NCBI GenBank assembly: GCA_031263945.1
Contig: JAISEW010000225.1
Span: 1 to 12,705 of the forward strand
Direction: 5' to 3'
Source: Gracilibacteraceae bacterium
GTDB taxonomy: Bacteria > Bacillota > Desulfitobacteriia > Desulfitobacteriales > Syntrophobotulaceae
Length of the DNA stretch: 12,705 nucleotides
Both the position numbers and the translations under genes were made by a program. This document shows, in pieces, positions 1-8,034 of this stretch (positions are counted from its first letter, which is position 1; every line of letters starts with the position of its first letter). The notes beneath the pieces were generated by a model. That model saw only the letters and a program-made list of their open reading frames with translations. It was not told the DNA's origin and searched no databases.

Positions 1-1560
1 CTTTCCGTGCGCGAATTGAGCGTCGCGGATCTGGACACGAGTACTTTTGTCAATACGCGGCTGAAATATACGCACGGTTTTGGTGCCGCCGCTTCTTTCG
101 CCAACGAGGTCACCTCCCAGGGCCTGCCCTCCTTTGCCATAAACAATATCCCGCCGCAGAGCGAATTCCCGGAACTGGCGCTGCCGGAACCGCGCGTTTA
201 TTTTGGTGAGTTGACTGACCATTGGGTGATAGCCAACAGCAAATACATGGAATTCGATTACCCCCGGGAAAACGATAACGCCGAAAATATGTACGCCGGC
301 GCCACCGGCATCCCTTTCACCTTTTTCAATAAGCTGATGCTTTCCTTTAATCAGGCGACTCTGCGCTTTTTCCTGTCAGGCGACGTGACCACGGAAAGCA
401 AAATGCTGATGCATCGCAATATCATGGAGCGGGTGCGCAAACTGACACCTTTCCTCTGGTTTGATCCCGACGCCTACGCGGTCGTCGACGAGGGCCGCAT
501 AAAATGGATCATAGACGGCTACACGACCGCGGCCACCATCCCTTACGCGGTACAGTACGGAGCCAACGGCTTCAACTATATCCGCAATTCCGTCAAGGCC
601 GTCGTGGACGCTTATCACGGCACGGTCGATTATTATGTCGTCGATCCGGAAGATCCGCTCTTGAACACTTACAGTAAAATATTTCCAAATGTTTTTCATC
701 CCCTGACGGAGCTTTCCGACTCGCTGCGCACGCATTTGCGCTATCCGGAGACCATGTTCCGCATCCAGACGGATATGCTCAATACTTTTCATATGACGAA
801 CCCGACGGTGCTGTATAATAAAGAAGATATGTGGGAAGTCGCCAAGGAGGTTTACCTTTCCGCGCCGATCAACGTTGACCCGTATTATGTCATCATGAAA
901 CTGCCGGAGGAGACGGAAGAAGAATTTGTGCTGATCCAGCCTTTTACGCCCGCTTCCAGCGAGACAAACGCGCGCAATAATATGATCGCCTGGCTGGCCG
1001 CCCGGATGGACGGGGATAACTACGGCGAGATTTTGCTGTATAAACTGCCCAAGAATATTGAGACCTACGGGCCATTGCAGATAGAATCGCGCATCGATCA
1101 GGATCCGATCATTTCGCCCCAGCTGACGCTATGGAATCAGCAGGGTTCGCAGGTCATCCGCGGCAATTTGCTCGCGCTGCCCATCGCGGGGAGTTTCCTC
1201 TTTATAGAACCAGTGTATCTGCAGTCGACTTCTTCGGGAAGTATCCCGGAGATGCGGCGGGTGATCGCCGCGTACAAAGATGAAGTGGTAATGACGGATA
1301 CTGTGGACGAAGCCTTGGCCGCCCTGTTCGGCCTGGCGGAACCGGTGGGCGGTGAAAGTTCCGAGACGGGAGAAACCGGCGCGGACGGCGGCTCGGCGGC
1401 AGGCGGTGAAAGCGGCGCGGGCGGCGGCGCGGCTGGTGGCGGCGAAGCGATCGTCAGCCCGGAGGAGTTGCAGGCGAAAATAGACGAAATACGGACTTTG
1501 CTGGACGAAATGGAGACGGAGTTACAGAAGCTTTCCACTCCCGGAGAAGCCGGAGCCTGA
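1..1560 (+). CDS. UPF0182 family membrane protein, C-terminal part (5' end outside window)
   Basis: The reading frame is open from the first base, so the gene starts upstream; the GTG at 7 is an internal codon, not a start. About 519 codons are visible. UPF0182 proteins are usually about 900 residues, with several membrane helices in the N-terminal half and a large extracytoplasmic C-terminal half. Only the latter is seen here and it has no clear membrane segment. Recognition rests on the block YTHGFG...ANEVTSQGLPSF near visible residues 23-46 and the following NNIPP, typical of the family, plus the downstream EPRVYFGEL and FIEPVYLQS stretches. The extreme C-terminus is a Gly/Ala/Glu-rich linker followed by a short amphipathic helix (SPEELQAKIDEI...LLDEMETELQKL) with coiled-coil spacing. 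The biochemical function of the family is unknown. The next gene, cls, starts 4 bases after the stop, so the two are likely co-transcribed. Confidence 0.9.
   Translation, partial: LSVRELSVADLDTSTFVNTRLKYTHGFGAAASFANEVTSQGLPSFAINNIPPQSEFPELALPEPRVYFGELTDHWVIANSKYMEFDYPRENDNAENMYAGATGIPFTFFNKLMLSFNQATLRFFLSGDVTTESKMLMHRNIMERVRKLTPFLWFDPDAYAVVDEGRIKWIIDGYTTAATIPYAVQYGANGFNYIRNSVKAVVDAYHGTVDYYVVDPEDPLLNTYSKIFPNVFHPLTELSDSLRTHLRYPETMFRIQTDMLNTFHMTNPTVLYNKEDMWEVAKEVYLSAPINVDPYYVIMKLPEETEEEFVLIQPFTPASSETNARNNMIAWLAARMDGDNYGEILLYKLPKNIETYGPLQIESRIDQDPIISPQLTLWNQQGSQVIRGNLLALPIAGSFLFIEPVYLQSTSSGSIPEMRRVIAAYKDEVVMTDTVDEALAALFGLAEPVGGESSETGETGADGGSAAGGESGAGGGAAGGGEAIVSPEELQAKIDEIRTLLDEMETELQKLSTPGEAGA
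1348..1446 (+). repeat. Gly/Ala-rich low-complexity linker within the UPF0182 gene
   Basis: This in-frame, GGC/GCG-rich stretch encodes an irregular run of Gly, Ala, Ser, Glu and Thr (GGESSETGETGADGG and GESGAGGGAAGGG). It separates the folded UPF0182 C-terminal domain from a short predicted coiled coil at the end. It is low-complexity sequence rather than an exact tandem repeat and probably a flexible linker. Confidence 0.6.
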
Positions 1561-1564
1561 AACC

Positions 1565-3034
1565 ATGTCGCAAGTGAACTGGACTGACATAAGCGTCCGT
1601 CTTTTGACCATAGCCTATATAGTAAATCTGTTATTCACGATCATGATCGTGTTTCTTGAGCGCAAAAAACCGACCTCGACGCTGGTTTGGCTGCTTACGC
1701 TTTTTGTTCTGCCGGGTCTGGGCGCGGTCATGTATTTCTTTCTGGCCCAAAATATCCTGCGGCGCAAATCCTTCGCCTTTGCAGCCAGGGATGATGATTA
1801 CCGGCAGCGGAATTCGGATCTGCTGCAATCGATCCGCCGTTTGCAGACCGGCGGCAAGATCTTTCGCGATTCCCGCTTGGAGCCTTATCGCGATATAATT
1901 CAGTTCCTGCAGGTGCAGAGCCGCGCGCTTTATACGGCGGACAATGAATTGCGCGTTTTTACGGACGGGCGGGAAAAATTCAACGATTTATTCGGGCAGA
2001 TCCGGGCGGCGCGCGACCATATCCATGTTCTTTACTATATCTTAAAAAAAGACGAACTGGGCCGCGGTCTGCTAGATTTGCTGATCACAAAAGCGCGGGA
2101 AGGCGTGGAGGTGCGTCTGCTCGTCGACGCCATCGGCAACGCGATGTCCGGCCGCGAACTCAGGCGCTTGACGCGGGCCGGCGGGCATGTGGCGCGATTT
2201 TTCCCCTCGTTCTTCACTTTCATCAACCTGAAACTCAATTACCGCAACCACCGCAAAATCGTGGTCGTCGACGGTCAAACCGGCTATGTGGGCGGCTTTA
2301 ACGTCGGCAACGAATACCTCGGTCTGAAAAAAAGCATGGGCTATTGGCGGGACACTCATTTGCGCGTGCGGGGCGGCGCGGTTCACGATCTGCAGACCCG
2401 TTTTTTCCAGGACTGGCTGCTGGCGGCCCGCGAAAAACTGCCGGTCACGGATCGTTACTACCCCGCTCCCCAGACGGCGAACAGCGCCGCCGGCGTCCAG
2501 ATCGTTTCCTGCGGCCCGGATTGTGAGCATGAGGATATAAAACTAGGTTTTGTCAAGATGATCCACGCCGCCAAAAAATCCATTTATATCCAAACCCCCT
2601 ATTTTATTCCAGATGAGAGTATCAGCGAATCACTGGCCATAGCTGCGCTCTCCGGCATAGACGTTAATCTGATGATCCCCTGCAAACCGGATCACCCGTT
2701 CGTTTATTGGGCCACCTGTTCCTTCGTCGGCGATCTGTTGCAATCAGGCGTAAAGGCGTATATCTACAAGGGCGGCTTCCTTCATTCCAAGACGATTGTC
2801 GTGGACGACCGCATCGCATCCGTCGGCACGGCGAATTTCGATATCCGCAGTTTCCGCCTCAACTACGAGGTGAACGCGTTCATCTATGACGTGCCCACGG
2901 CCAAAATCCTGCAAACGGCTTTCATGAAAGATATCGCCGCCAGTGAGGAACTCACTTTGGAAAACTATCGACGCCGCTCTCCTTTTATCAAGTTCAAAGA
3001 ATCCATCAGCCGCTTACTGGCGCCGATTTTATAA
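1565..3034 (+). CDS. cls: Cardiolipin synthase (phospholipase D superfamily, two HKD motifs)
   Basis: Encodes 489 residues, the usual length for bacterial cardiolipin synthase A-type enzymes, which condense two phosphatidylglycerol molecules into cardiolipin and glycerol at the cytoplasmic membrane. Two hydrophobic segments (about residues 11-31 and 38-60) form the N-terminal membrane anchor (PLDc_N region). Both HxK(x)4D catalytic motifs are intact: H229-K231-D236 followed by GGFNVGNEY, and H407-K409-D414 followed by GTANFDIRS. The pattern YIQTPYFIPD (341-350) just before the second half is also typical of Cls. The ATG at 1565 follows the UPF0182 stop by 4 bases, with a GGAG about 9 bases upstream inside the preceding gene. 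It ends 4 bases from the convergent engB stop. The family call is firm; which paralogue this is cannot be told from the window. Confidence 0.95.
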   Translation: MSQVNWTDISVRLLTIAYIVNLLFTIMIVFLERKKPTSTLVWLLTLFVLPGLGAVMYFFLAQNILRRKSFAFAARDDDYRQRNSDLLQSIRRLQTGGKIFRDSRLEPYRDIIQFLQVQSRALYTADNELRVFTDGREKFNDLFGQIRAARDHIHVLYYILKKDELGRGLLDLLITKAREGVEVRLLVDAIGNAMSGRELRRLTRAGGHVARFFPSFFTFINLKLNYRNHRKIVVVDGQTGYVGGFNVGNEYLGLKKSMGYWRDTHLRVRGGAVHDLQTRFFQDWLLAAREKLPVTDRYYPAPQTANSAAGVQIVSCGPDCEHEDIKLGFVKMIHAAKKSIYIQTPYFIPDESISESLAIAALSGIDVNLMIPCKPDHPFVYWATCSFVGDLLQSGVKAYIYKGGFLHSKTIVVDDRIASVGTANFDIRSFRLNYEVNAFIYDVPTAKILQTAFMKDIAASEELTLENYRRRSPFIKFKESISRLLAPIL

Positions 3035-3038
3035 GTAC

Positions 3039-3635
3039 TTACGTCTCGCGGTCGTCCATCAAAGCGTCTATTTCCGCGCGCAGCTCGTCCTGGCCCGTAC
3101 CGTCCAGAGCGGAAAACGGCAAGATCAGTTTATGATCCTCAATAGAGAGGGTTTGGGCCAGCAGCCGCAATTGGCGCGTTCTGGCTCCGCGGGCGATCTT
3201 ATCCGCTTTTGTGGCGATGACCAGCACCGGAATACCCTGGTCCCGCAGCATGGTCAGCATGGTCAAATCGCCGTCCGTCGGCTTGTGGCGGATGTCAAGC
3301 AGCTGCACCGCGCCGCGCAGATTTTCCCGCTTGGAAAAATAAAGCGCCATCATTTTTCCCCATTCCGCCTGAGTCGCGCGGGAAACTTTGGCGAACCCAT
3401 AACCGGGCAAGTCCACCAGATACCATTCCCCGTTGACGGCGAAAAAATTGATGAGCCGCGTTTTGCCCGGCGCTTTGCCGGTTTTTGCCAAGCCTTTCCG
3501 TTGCAGGAGCTTGTTGATAAGAGTCGATTTCCCCGCGTTTGACCGCCCACATATGGCGACTTCCGGCAGAATCGGAGGGGGATACTGTTGAGGGCGCGTG
3601 GCGGACGTCAAAAATTCCGCCTGACGTATTATCAT
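3039..3635 (-). CDS. engB: Ribosome biogenesis GTPase EngB/YsxC (YihA family)
   Basis: A 198-residue small GTPase of the TRAFAC class needed for late assembly of the large ribosomal subunit. The G motifs are in order: G1 GRSNAGKS (residues 30-37), G2 threonine at T59 in the APGKTR segment, G3 DLPGYGFA (75-82), G4 TKAD (142-145) and G5 SAL (175-177). The N-terminus MIIRQAEFLTSA matches the family pattern (basic residues, then AEF and an S-A pair), so the ATG at 3635 is chosen. A frame 19 codons longer (to 3692) would overlap lon and add an Arg-rich leader foreign to the family. The start lies 7 bases after the lon stop with only a weak GAG-type ribosome site, suggesting translational coupling. 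The lon-engB order is conserved in Firmicutes. It is the last gene of the minus-strand cluster. Confidence 0.96.
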   Translation of the reverse strand: MIIRQAEFLTSATRPQQYPPPILPEVAICGRSNAGKSTLINKLLQRKGLAKTGKAPGKTRLINFFAVNGEWYLVDLPGYGFAKVSRATQAEWGKMMALYFSKRENLRGAVQLLDIRHKPTDGDLTMLTMLRDQGIPVLVIATKADKIARGARTRQLRLLAQTLSIEDHKLILPFSALDGTGQDELRAEIDALMDDRET

Positions 3636-3642
3636 GCCGGTC

Positions 3643-6042
3643 TCACAAAACCGGCCCGTGTTCAAACGGCGCTTCCGCCGCCGCCGGGTCAAAAGAAGCG
3701 AAATCCCCCAGCCAGGGCGCCGCCGTCAGGGAAATTTCCGGCAAGAGCGCCGCCGCCAGCACATCGTCCACATGCGCCGCCCAGATGAATTCCATCTCCT
3801 GCTGTATTTCCGCCGGAATTTCTTCCAGATCTTTCTCATTTTCCTGCGGGAGCAGCACCGTTTTTATTCCCGCCCGCCGCGCCGCCAGCACTTTTTCCTT
3901 CACGCCGCCTATTGGCAGCACCTTGCCCCGGAGAGTTATTTCTCCTGTCATGGCCAGATCCGAACGCACGGCGCGCCGCGCTAAGGCGGAAGCCATCGCC
4001 GTCGTCATGGTGACGCCCGCTGAGGGGCCGTCTTTGGGCGTAGCGCCTTCCGGCACATGGATGTGTAAATCAACATGTTCGTAAAAATCAGGCTCTATGC
4101 CGAGGGCGGCCGCGTGCGCGCGTACATAAGTCCATCCAGCCTGGGCGGACTCCCGCATCACTTCACCCAGTTTGCCGGTCAATACGAGTTTACCCTCTCC
4201 TTTCAGAGGGGTCACCTCAATAAAAAGCACCTCGCCGCCGGTTTGCGTGTAGGCCAGCCCGGCGGCCACTCCGACTTCCGGAGCGGAAGCCGCTTGGTCA
4301 TGGCGATAACGCGGCGCCCCCAGTATTTCCCGCGCCGCTCCCGCGTCAACGACCGGGATAAAGCGTTCTTTGCGCAACACCTTGACGGCAAGCTTCCGCA
4401 GTATATGGGCCAGTTCCCGTTCCAGCCCCCGCACCCCCGCTTCCCGCGTATATTCCCGGATAACGGTCAAAAAGGCTTCCGTCTCAAAACGTATTTTTCG
4501 CCGGCTGAGACCGTGTTCTTTCAGCTGCTTGGGGAGGAGATGCCGGGCGGCGATTTCTGTTTTTTCATTTTCCGTATAGCCGCCGAGCCTGATAAGTTCC
4601 ATCCGGTCAAGCAGCGGCGCGGGAATAGTGTCCGCCATGTTGGCCGTGGTAATAAAAATAACCTGAGATAAATCGAACGGCACTTCGAGGTAGTGATCCG
4701 TAAAAGCGGCGTTCTGCTCCGGATCCAGCGCCTCAAGCAGGGCGGCGGCCGGATCGCCGCGAAAATCCACTTGCATTTTATCTATTTCATCGAGGAGAAA
4801 TACGGGGTTACGAACGCCGGCCCGGCGGATCCCCTGAATGACGCGGCCCGGCAGCGCCCCGATATATGTGCGGCGATGCCCGCGTATTTCCGCTTCGTCT
4901 CTGATTCCGCCGAGGGACACGCGGACAAATTCCCGGCCCAACGCCCTTGCCACGGACTTAGCCAAAGAGGTTTTGCCTGTGCCCGGCGGGCCGACCAGGC
5001 AAATTATCGGACTGCGGCCGACCGGCGCCAGCCGCCGTACAGCCAAAAACTCAATCATTCTTTCTTTGATCTTGGTCAGGCCGTAATGGTCTTCATCCAG
5101 GATTCGAGCGCAGCGCCCTATGTCCTTGCGATCGCTTGTGATTTTTTGCCATGGCATGGACAGGAGCCAATCGACATAGGTGCGGGAAACCGTGCCTTCC
5201 GCTGAAGCGGGGGGCATTTTTTCCAGCCGCTCCACTTCTTTGAGCGCTTGTTCCTCTGCCTGCGGGGAAAGCCGCGCTTCCTTGATCCTGGCGCGGTATT
5301 CTTCCGCTTCCGATTGGCGTTCGTCTTTTTCCCCGAGTTCTTTTTGAATGGATTTTATCTGTTCGCGCAAGTAATACTCTTTTTGCGTTTTTTCCATCTG
5401 CCGGCGCACACGCAGACCTATACGCCGGTCTACCTCGATCACTTCCATCTCGCGCATTATGAGTTCAGTCACATGTTCTAAACGGGCGGCGATATCCGAA
5501 GCCGCCAGAACGCGCTGTTTTTCCTCGGTTTTCAAATCAAGATGCGCGGCGATCAAATCCGCCATGCGGCCCGGATCCTTCGCGCCGGCCACGGCGGCGA
5601 TCTGTTCCTGCGAAATTTTCTTGCTTTGCCGCCCCAATTCCTCAAATTTGCCCCGAGCGCTGCGCGCGAGCGTTTCCAGCTCCTCGAGCCGGGTACGCTC
5701 GTCCGGCAAAGGCGTGACGACGGCGGAAAAATAAGTTTTATCCGCCGTCACCCGCGGCGCATTGGCGCGGTAAAGACCTTCGACAAGGATGCGCACGGCG
5801 CCGCCCGGCAGATACAATGTCTGCTTTATCTCCGCTACCGTGCCTACGTCATACAGATCCTCGGTTCGCGGATCTTCCTCAGTCCTGTTGCTTTGTGTCA
5901 GCAGCAGCACTTTTTTCTCAGACGCCAGCGTCGCTTCAATCGCCATGACGGATTTTTCCCGGCCGACATCAAGGTGTATGCGCATATGGGGAAAAACGAC
6001 CACTCCCCGTAAAGGCAACACCGCGAGGATCATTTCCGGCAT
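3643..6042 (-). CDS. lon: ATP-dependent protease Lon (LonA type)
   Basis: A cytosolic AAA+ serine protease of 799 residues that unfolds and degrades damaged and selected regulatory proteins. In numbering from this start, the N-terminal substrate-binding domain begins LAVLPLRGVVVFPHM, followed by a long charged helical region (about 120-290). The ATPase domain has Walker A GPPGTGKT (351-358), Walker B FLLDEIDKM (415-423) and GVRGLERE (536-543) as the sensor-2 arginine region. The peptidase domain carries the catalytic dyad: Ser in KDGPSAG (S674) and Lys in GGVKEKV (K715). The ATG at 6042 is preferred over the ATG 5 codons upstream (6057) because an AAGGAG sits 6 bases before it. The protein is about 15-25 residues longer than E. 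coli and B. subtilis Lon, owing to an extra C-terminal tail ending in EAPFEHGPVL. It lies 16 bases after the SpoIIM-like gene and 7 bases before engB. Confidence 0.97.
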   Translation of the reverse strand: MPEMILAVLPLRGVVVFPHMRIHLDVGREKSVMAIEATLASEKKVLLLTQSNRTEEDPRTEDLYDVGTVAEIKQTLYLPGGAVRILVEGLYRANAPRVTADKTYFSAVVTPLPDERTRLEELETLARSARGKFEELGRQSKKISQEQIAAVAGAKDPGRMADLIAAHLDLKTEEKQRVLAASDIAARLEHVTELIMREMEVIEVDRRIGLRVRRQMEKTQKEYYLREQIKSIQKELGEKDERQSEAEEYRARIKEARLSPQAEEQALKEVERLEKMPPASAEGTVSRTYVDWLLSMPWQKITSDRKDIGRCARILDEDHYGLTKIKERMIEFLAVRRLAPVGRSPIICLVGPPGTGKTSLAKSVARALGREFVRVSLGGIRDEAEIRGHRRTYIGALPGRVIQGIRRAGVRNPVFLLDEIDKMQVDFRGDPAAALLEALDPEQNAAFTDHYLEVPFDLSQVIFITTANMADTIPAPLLDRMELIRLGGYTENEKTEIAARHLLPKQLKEHGLSRRKIRFETEAFLTVIREYTREAGVRGLERELAHILRKLAVKVLRKERFIPVVDAGAAREILGAPRYRHDQAASAPEVGVAAGLAYTQTGGEVLFIEVTPLKGEGKLVLTGKLGEVMRESAQAGWTYVRAHAAALGIEPDFYEHVDLHIHVPEGATPKDGPSAGVTMTTAMASALARRAVRSDLAMTGEITLRGKVLPIGGVKEKVLAARRAGIKTVLLPQENEKDLEEIPAEIQQEMEFIWAAHVDDVLAAALLPEISLTAAPWLGDFASFDPAAAEAPFEHGPVL

Positions 6043-6048
6043 AGTTAA

Positions 6049-6054
6049 CTCCTT
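6049..6054 (-). promoter_or_regulatory. Ribosome binding site that fixes the lon start
   Basis: AAGGAG on the minus strand with a 6-base spacer to the ATG at 6042. The other in-frame ATG at 6057 has no such site upstream and would place this motif inside the gene, so the downstream ATG is the more likely start. Confidence 0.8.
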
Positions 6055-6058
6055 CATT

Positions 6059-6706
6059 TCACAGGATCGCTTTCAGCGCCAGCGGCGTGAGCCATATTTC
6101 CGCTATTGCCGCGATAATGAGCAATGGTAAAATGAACAGTAAAAAAGTTTTCGCCGCGAACAAGGCTGTTTGGCGCGGTCCCCACCGGTTTTTTTCTTCT
6201 CCCTCGCCCTCGGCCGGTTTCGATTTGCCCAGCAGCGCCCCTGTCAGGCGCGCGCAGCAAAAAGAACCCAAACTGGCGGCGATAAAGAGCGCCGGCAACT
6301 CAAATATTCCATGCGGCAGCAGCCCGGCCGCGGCGAACAAAACCCGGCTGCCCGCCGGCAGAGAAGCGGCGGCTATGACGATGACGACGCCGACCGCGAA
6401 GCCGTTCATGGCGATGATAAAATGCGGCAGGAAAAGAAACGGGATGAGACCGAAAACCAACAACAGAAAACAAACCGTGAGATTGTTGCTGAAAATTATC
6501 CAAGCCTGCATTGGTGCTTCGGCCTCCAAAAGGCCTTTGGCGGCAAAATTCTGCGCGATCAGTTCGGTGATATCTTTGGTCGAATCCGGATGGGCGGCGG
6601 CAAGGCTGGCTCCGAAGGCAAAAAGAGCGATAAAAACCAAACAGGCCGCCCAAAAATGGCTGGCGGCCCGCTCCCGCCACAAGCGCAAAAACCGTCGCAC
6701 CGGCAT
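6059..6706 (-). CDS. SpoIIM-family (DUF95) integral membrane protein
   Basis: A 215-residue hydrophobic protein. Membrane segments are visible at about residues 17-38, 69-93, 97-115, 122-155 (in two parts) and 183-205. The family signature is the LLPHGIFELPALFIAAS stretch at 129-145, preceded by FSNN (72-75) and MNGFAVG (100-106), the pattern seen in B. subtilis SpoIIM (about 214 residues, part of the DMP engulfment complex) and in the wider family that also occurs in non-sporulating bacteria. The region between the last helices is charged (KSKPAEGEGEEKN). The gene starts 21 bases after clpX and ends 16 bases before lon, so it is embedded in the protease operon. The ATG at 6706 has only a poor ribosome site. 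The family is convincing, but a sporulation role is not implied by this window; a membrane function linked to the proteases is speculation. I leave the symbol empty for that reason. Confidence 0.85.
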   Translation of the reverse strand: MPVRRFLRLWRERAASHFWAACLVFIALFAFGASLAAAHPDSTKDITELIAQNFAAKGLLEAEAPMQAWIIFSNNLTVCFLLLVFGLIPFLFLPHFIIAMNGFAVGVVIVIAAASLPAGSRVLFAAAGLLPHGIFELPALFIAASLGSFCCARLTGALLGKSKPAEGEGEEKNRWGPRQTALFAAKTFLLFILPLLIIAAIAEIWLTPLALKAIL

Positions 6707-6727
6707 CTCAATTCACTGCCGGTCGCG

Positions 6728-7999
6728 TCAGGCCGGCACTCCTTTGCGCATAGCTATATCCGCGGTGAAAAGTTCCGGCTCCAATTTCCGCAGCACGGAA
6801 TCCTTGGTAATAACACATTTGGTCACGTCCTGGCGTTCCGGAATATCATACATCACGTTCAGCATGATGCTTTCCAGTATAGAGCGCAGCCCGCGCGCGC
6901 CGGTGTTGCGCCGGATGGCTTCCCTGGCCACCGCCCGCAGGGCGTCCTCTCTGAATTCGAGGGAAACGCCGTCGATTTCAAGCAGTTTCTGATATTGCCT
7001 GACAAGCGCGTTGCGCGGTTGAATGAGTATTTTGATCAGAGCGTCCTCGTCCAGCTCTTCCAAGCTGACGATGATAGGCAAGCGACCGACGAATTCGGGG
7101 ATGAGGCCGAATTTAAGCAAATCTTCTGGCAGTGTCTGCTGCAAAAGTTCGCCCAGTTTCTGCTCGGAGCGGCTTTTGATTTCCGCGCCAAAGCCGATGA
7201 CCTTCTGCCCGGTCCGATTCTGGATTATCTTTTCGATACCGTCAAATGAACCGCCGACAATAAACAGGACGTTTGTGGTATCGATCTGAATAAATTCCTG
7301 ATGCGGATGCTTACGCCCGCCTTGAGGCGGCACGCTGGCGACCGTGCCTTCGATGATTTTCAGCAAAGCCTGCTGCACGCCCTCACCGGAAACATCTCGC
7401 GTGATGGACGTGTTTTCCGATTTACGCGCTATTTTATCTATTTCATCAATATAAATAATGCCGCGCTGCGCCAATTCCGTGTCATAACCGGCGGCCTGAA
7501 TGAGTTTGAGCAGGATGTTTTCCACATCCTCACCCACATACCCCGCTTCAGTCAGCGAAGTCGCGTCGGCGATGGCGAAAGGTACTTTGAGTATTTTAGC
7601 CAAAGTAGCCGCAAGCAGGGTCTTACCGGAACCGGTCGGCCCCAACATGACAATATTTGACTTTTGCAGTTCCACGTCGTCTATTTTCGCTCCGGCGTTT
7701 ACCCGCTTATAGTGGTTGTAAACGGCGACCGACAGCGATTTTTTCGCCATCTCCTGACCGATGACGTATTGATCGAGTATTTCCTTGATTTCCCGCGGTT
7801 TAGGCACCGCGTATAAATTCCATTCCCTGTCGCCTTGCAATTCCTCATCTACGATTTCATTGCACAAGGCGATACATTCCTCACAAATATAAACGCCCGG
7901 CCCGGCGACCAGTTTTTTGACCTGCTCCTGCGTTTTACCGCAAAACGAGCATTTCAATTTCTTATCATTATTACCGTTACCGCCTGTATACTGAGTCAC
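6728..7999 (-). CDS. clpX: ATP-dependent Clp protease ATP-binding subunit ClpX
   Basis: A 423-residue AAA+ unfoldase, full length for the family. The N-terminal zinc-binding domain has four cysteines (C17, C20, C39, C42) in the pattern KCSFCGK...YICEECI. The AAA+ core has Walker A GPTGSGKT (120-127), the GYVGEDVE pore loop (153-160), Walker B IIYIDEIDK (181-189), and NTGARGLRSI (365-374) as sensor 2. The IGF loop that docks on ClpP is present (I268-G269-F270 in KVIGFG), so the protein looks able to partner with ClpP. The start is a GTG at 7999 with a purine-rich GAGGGG about 7-9 bases upstream. Unusually, the gene upstream is tig and not clpP; only 35 bases separate them. The next gene, the SpoIIM-like one, follows after 21 bases. 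Confidence 0.97.
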   Translation of the reverse strand: MTQYTGGNGNNDKKLKCSFCGKTQEQVKKLVAGPGVYICEECIALCNEIVDEELQGDREWNLYAVPKPREIKEILDQYVIGQEMAKKSLSVAVYNHYKRVNAGAKIDDVELQKSNIVMLGPTGSGKTLLAATLAKILKVPFAIADATSLTEAGYVGEDVENILLKLIQAAGYDTELAQRGIIYIDEIDKIARKSENTSITRDVSGEGVQQALLKIIEGTVASVPPQGGRKHPHQEFIQIDTTNVLFIVGGSFDGIEKIIQNRTGQKVIGFGAEIKSRSEQKLGELLQQTLPEDLLKFGLIPEFVGRLPIIVSLEELDEDALIKILIQPRNALVRQYQKLLEIDGVSLEFREDALRAVAREAIRRNTGARGLRSILESIMLNVMYDIPERQDVTKCVITKDSVLRKLEPELFTADIAMRKGVPA

Positions 8000-8034
8000 G
8001 CGCTCACCCCTCTTCCGTATCGCGATGCAATTCT

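Noticed and set aside
2943..3542. Plus-strand open frame of 199 codons across the cls end and engB
   Set aside because: It overlaps the end of cls and is antisense to engB, whose GTPase motifs are intact; there is no recognisable protein in the plus frame.
3636..3692. Longer engB start with an Arg-rich leader
   Set aside because: It would overlap the lon 3' end and the extra 19 residues do not fit the family N-terminus; the ATG at 3635 does.
6170..7249. Long open frame (359 codons) on the plus strand opposite the SpoIIM-like gene and clpX
   Set aside because: It lies antisense to two clearly recognised genes, has no family features and reads as an Arg/Gln/Lys-rich artefact of GC-rich coding on the other strand. 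The 301-codon frame at 6087-6992 is rejected for the same reason.
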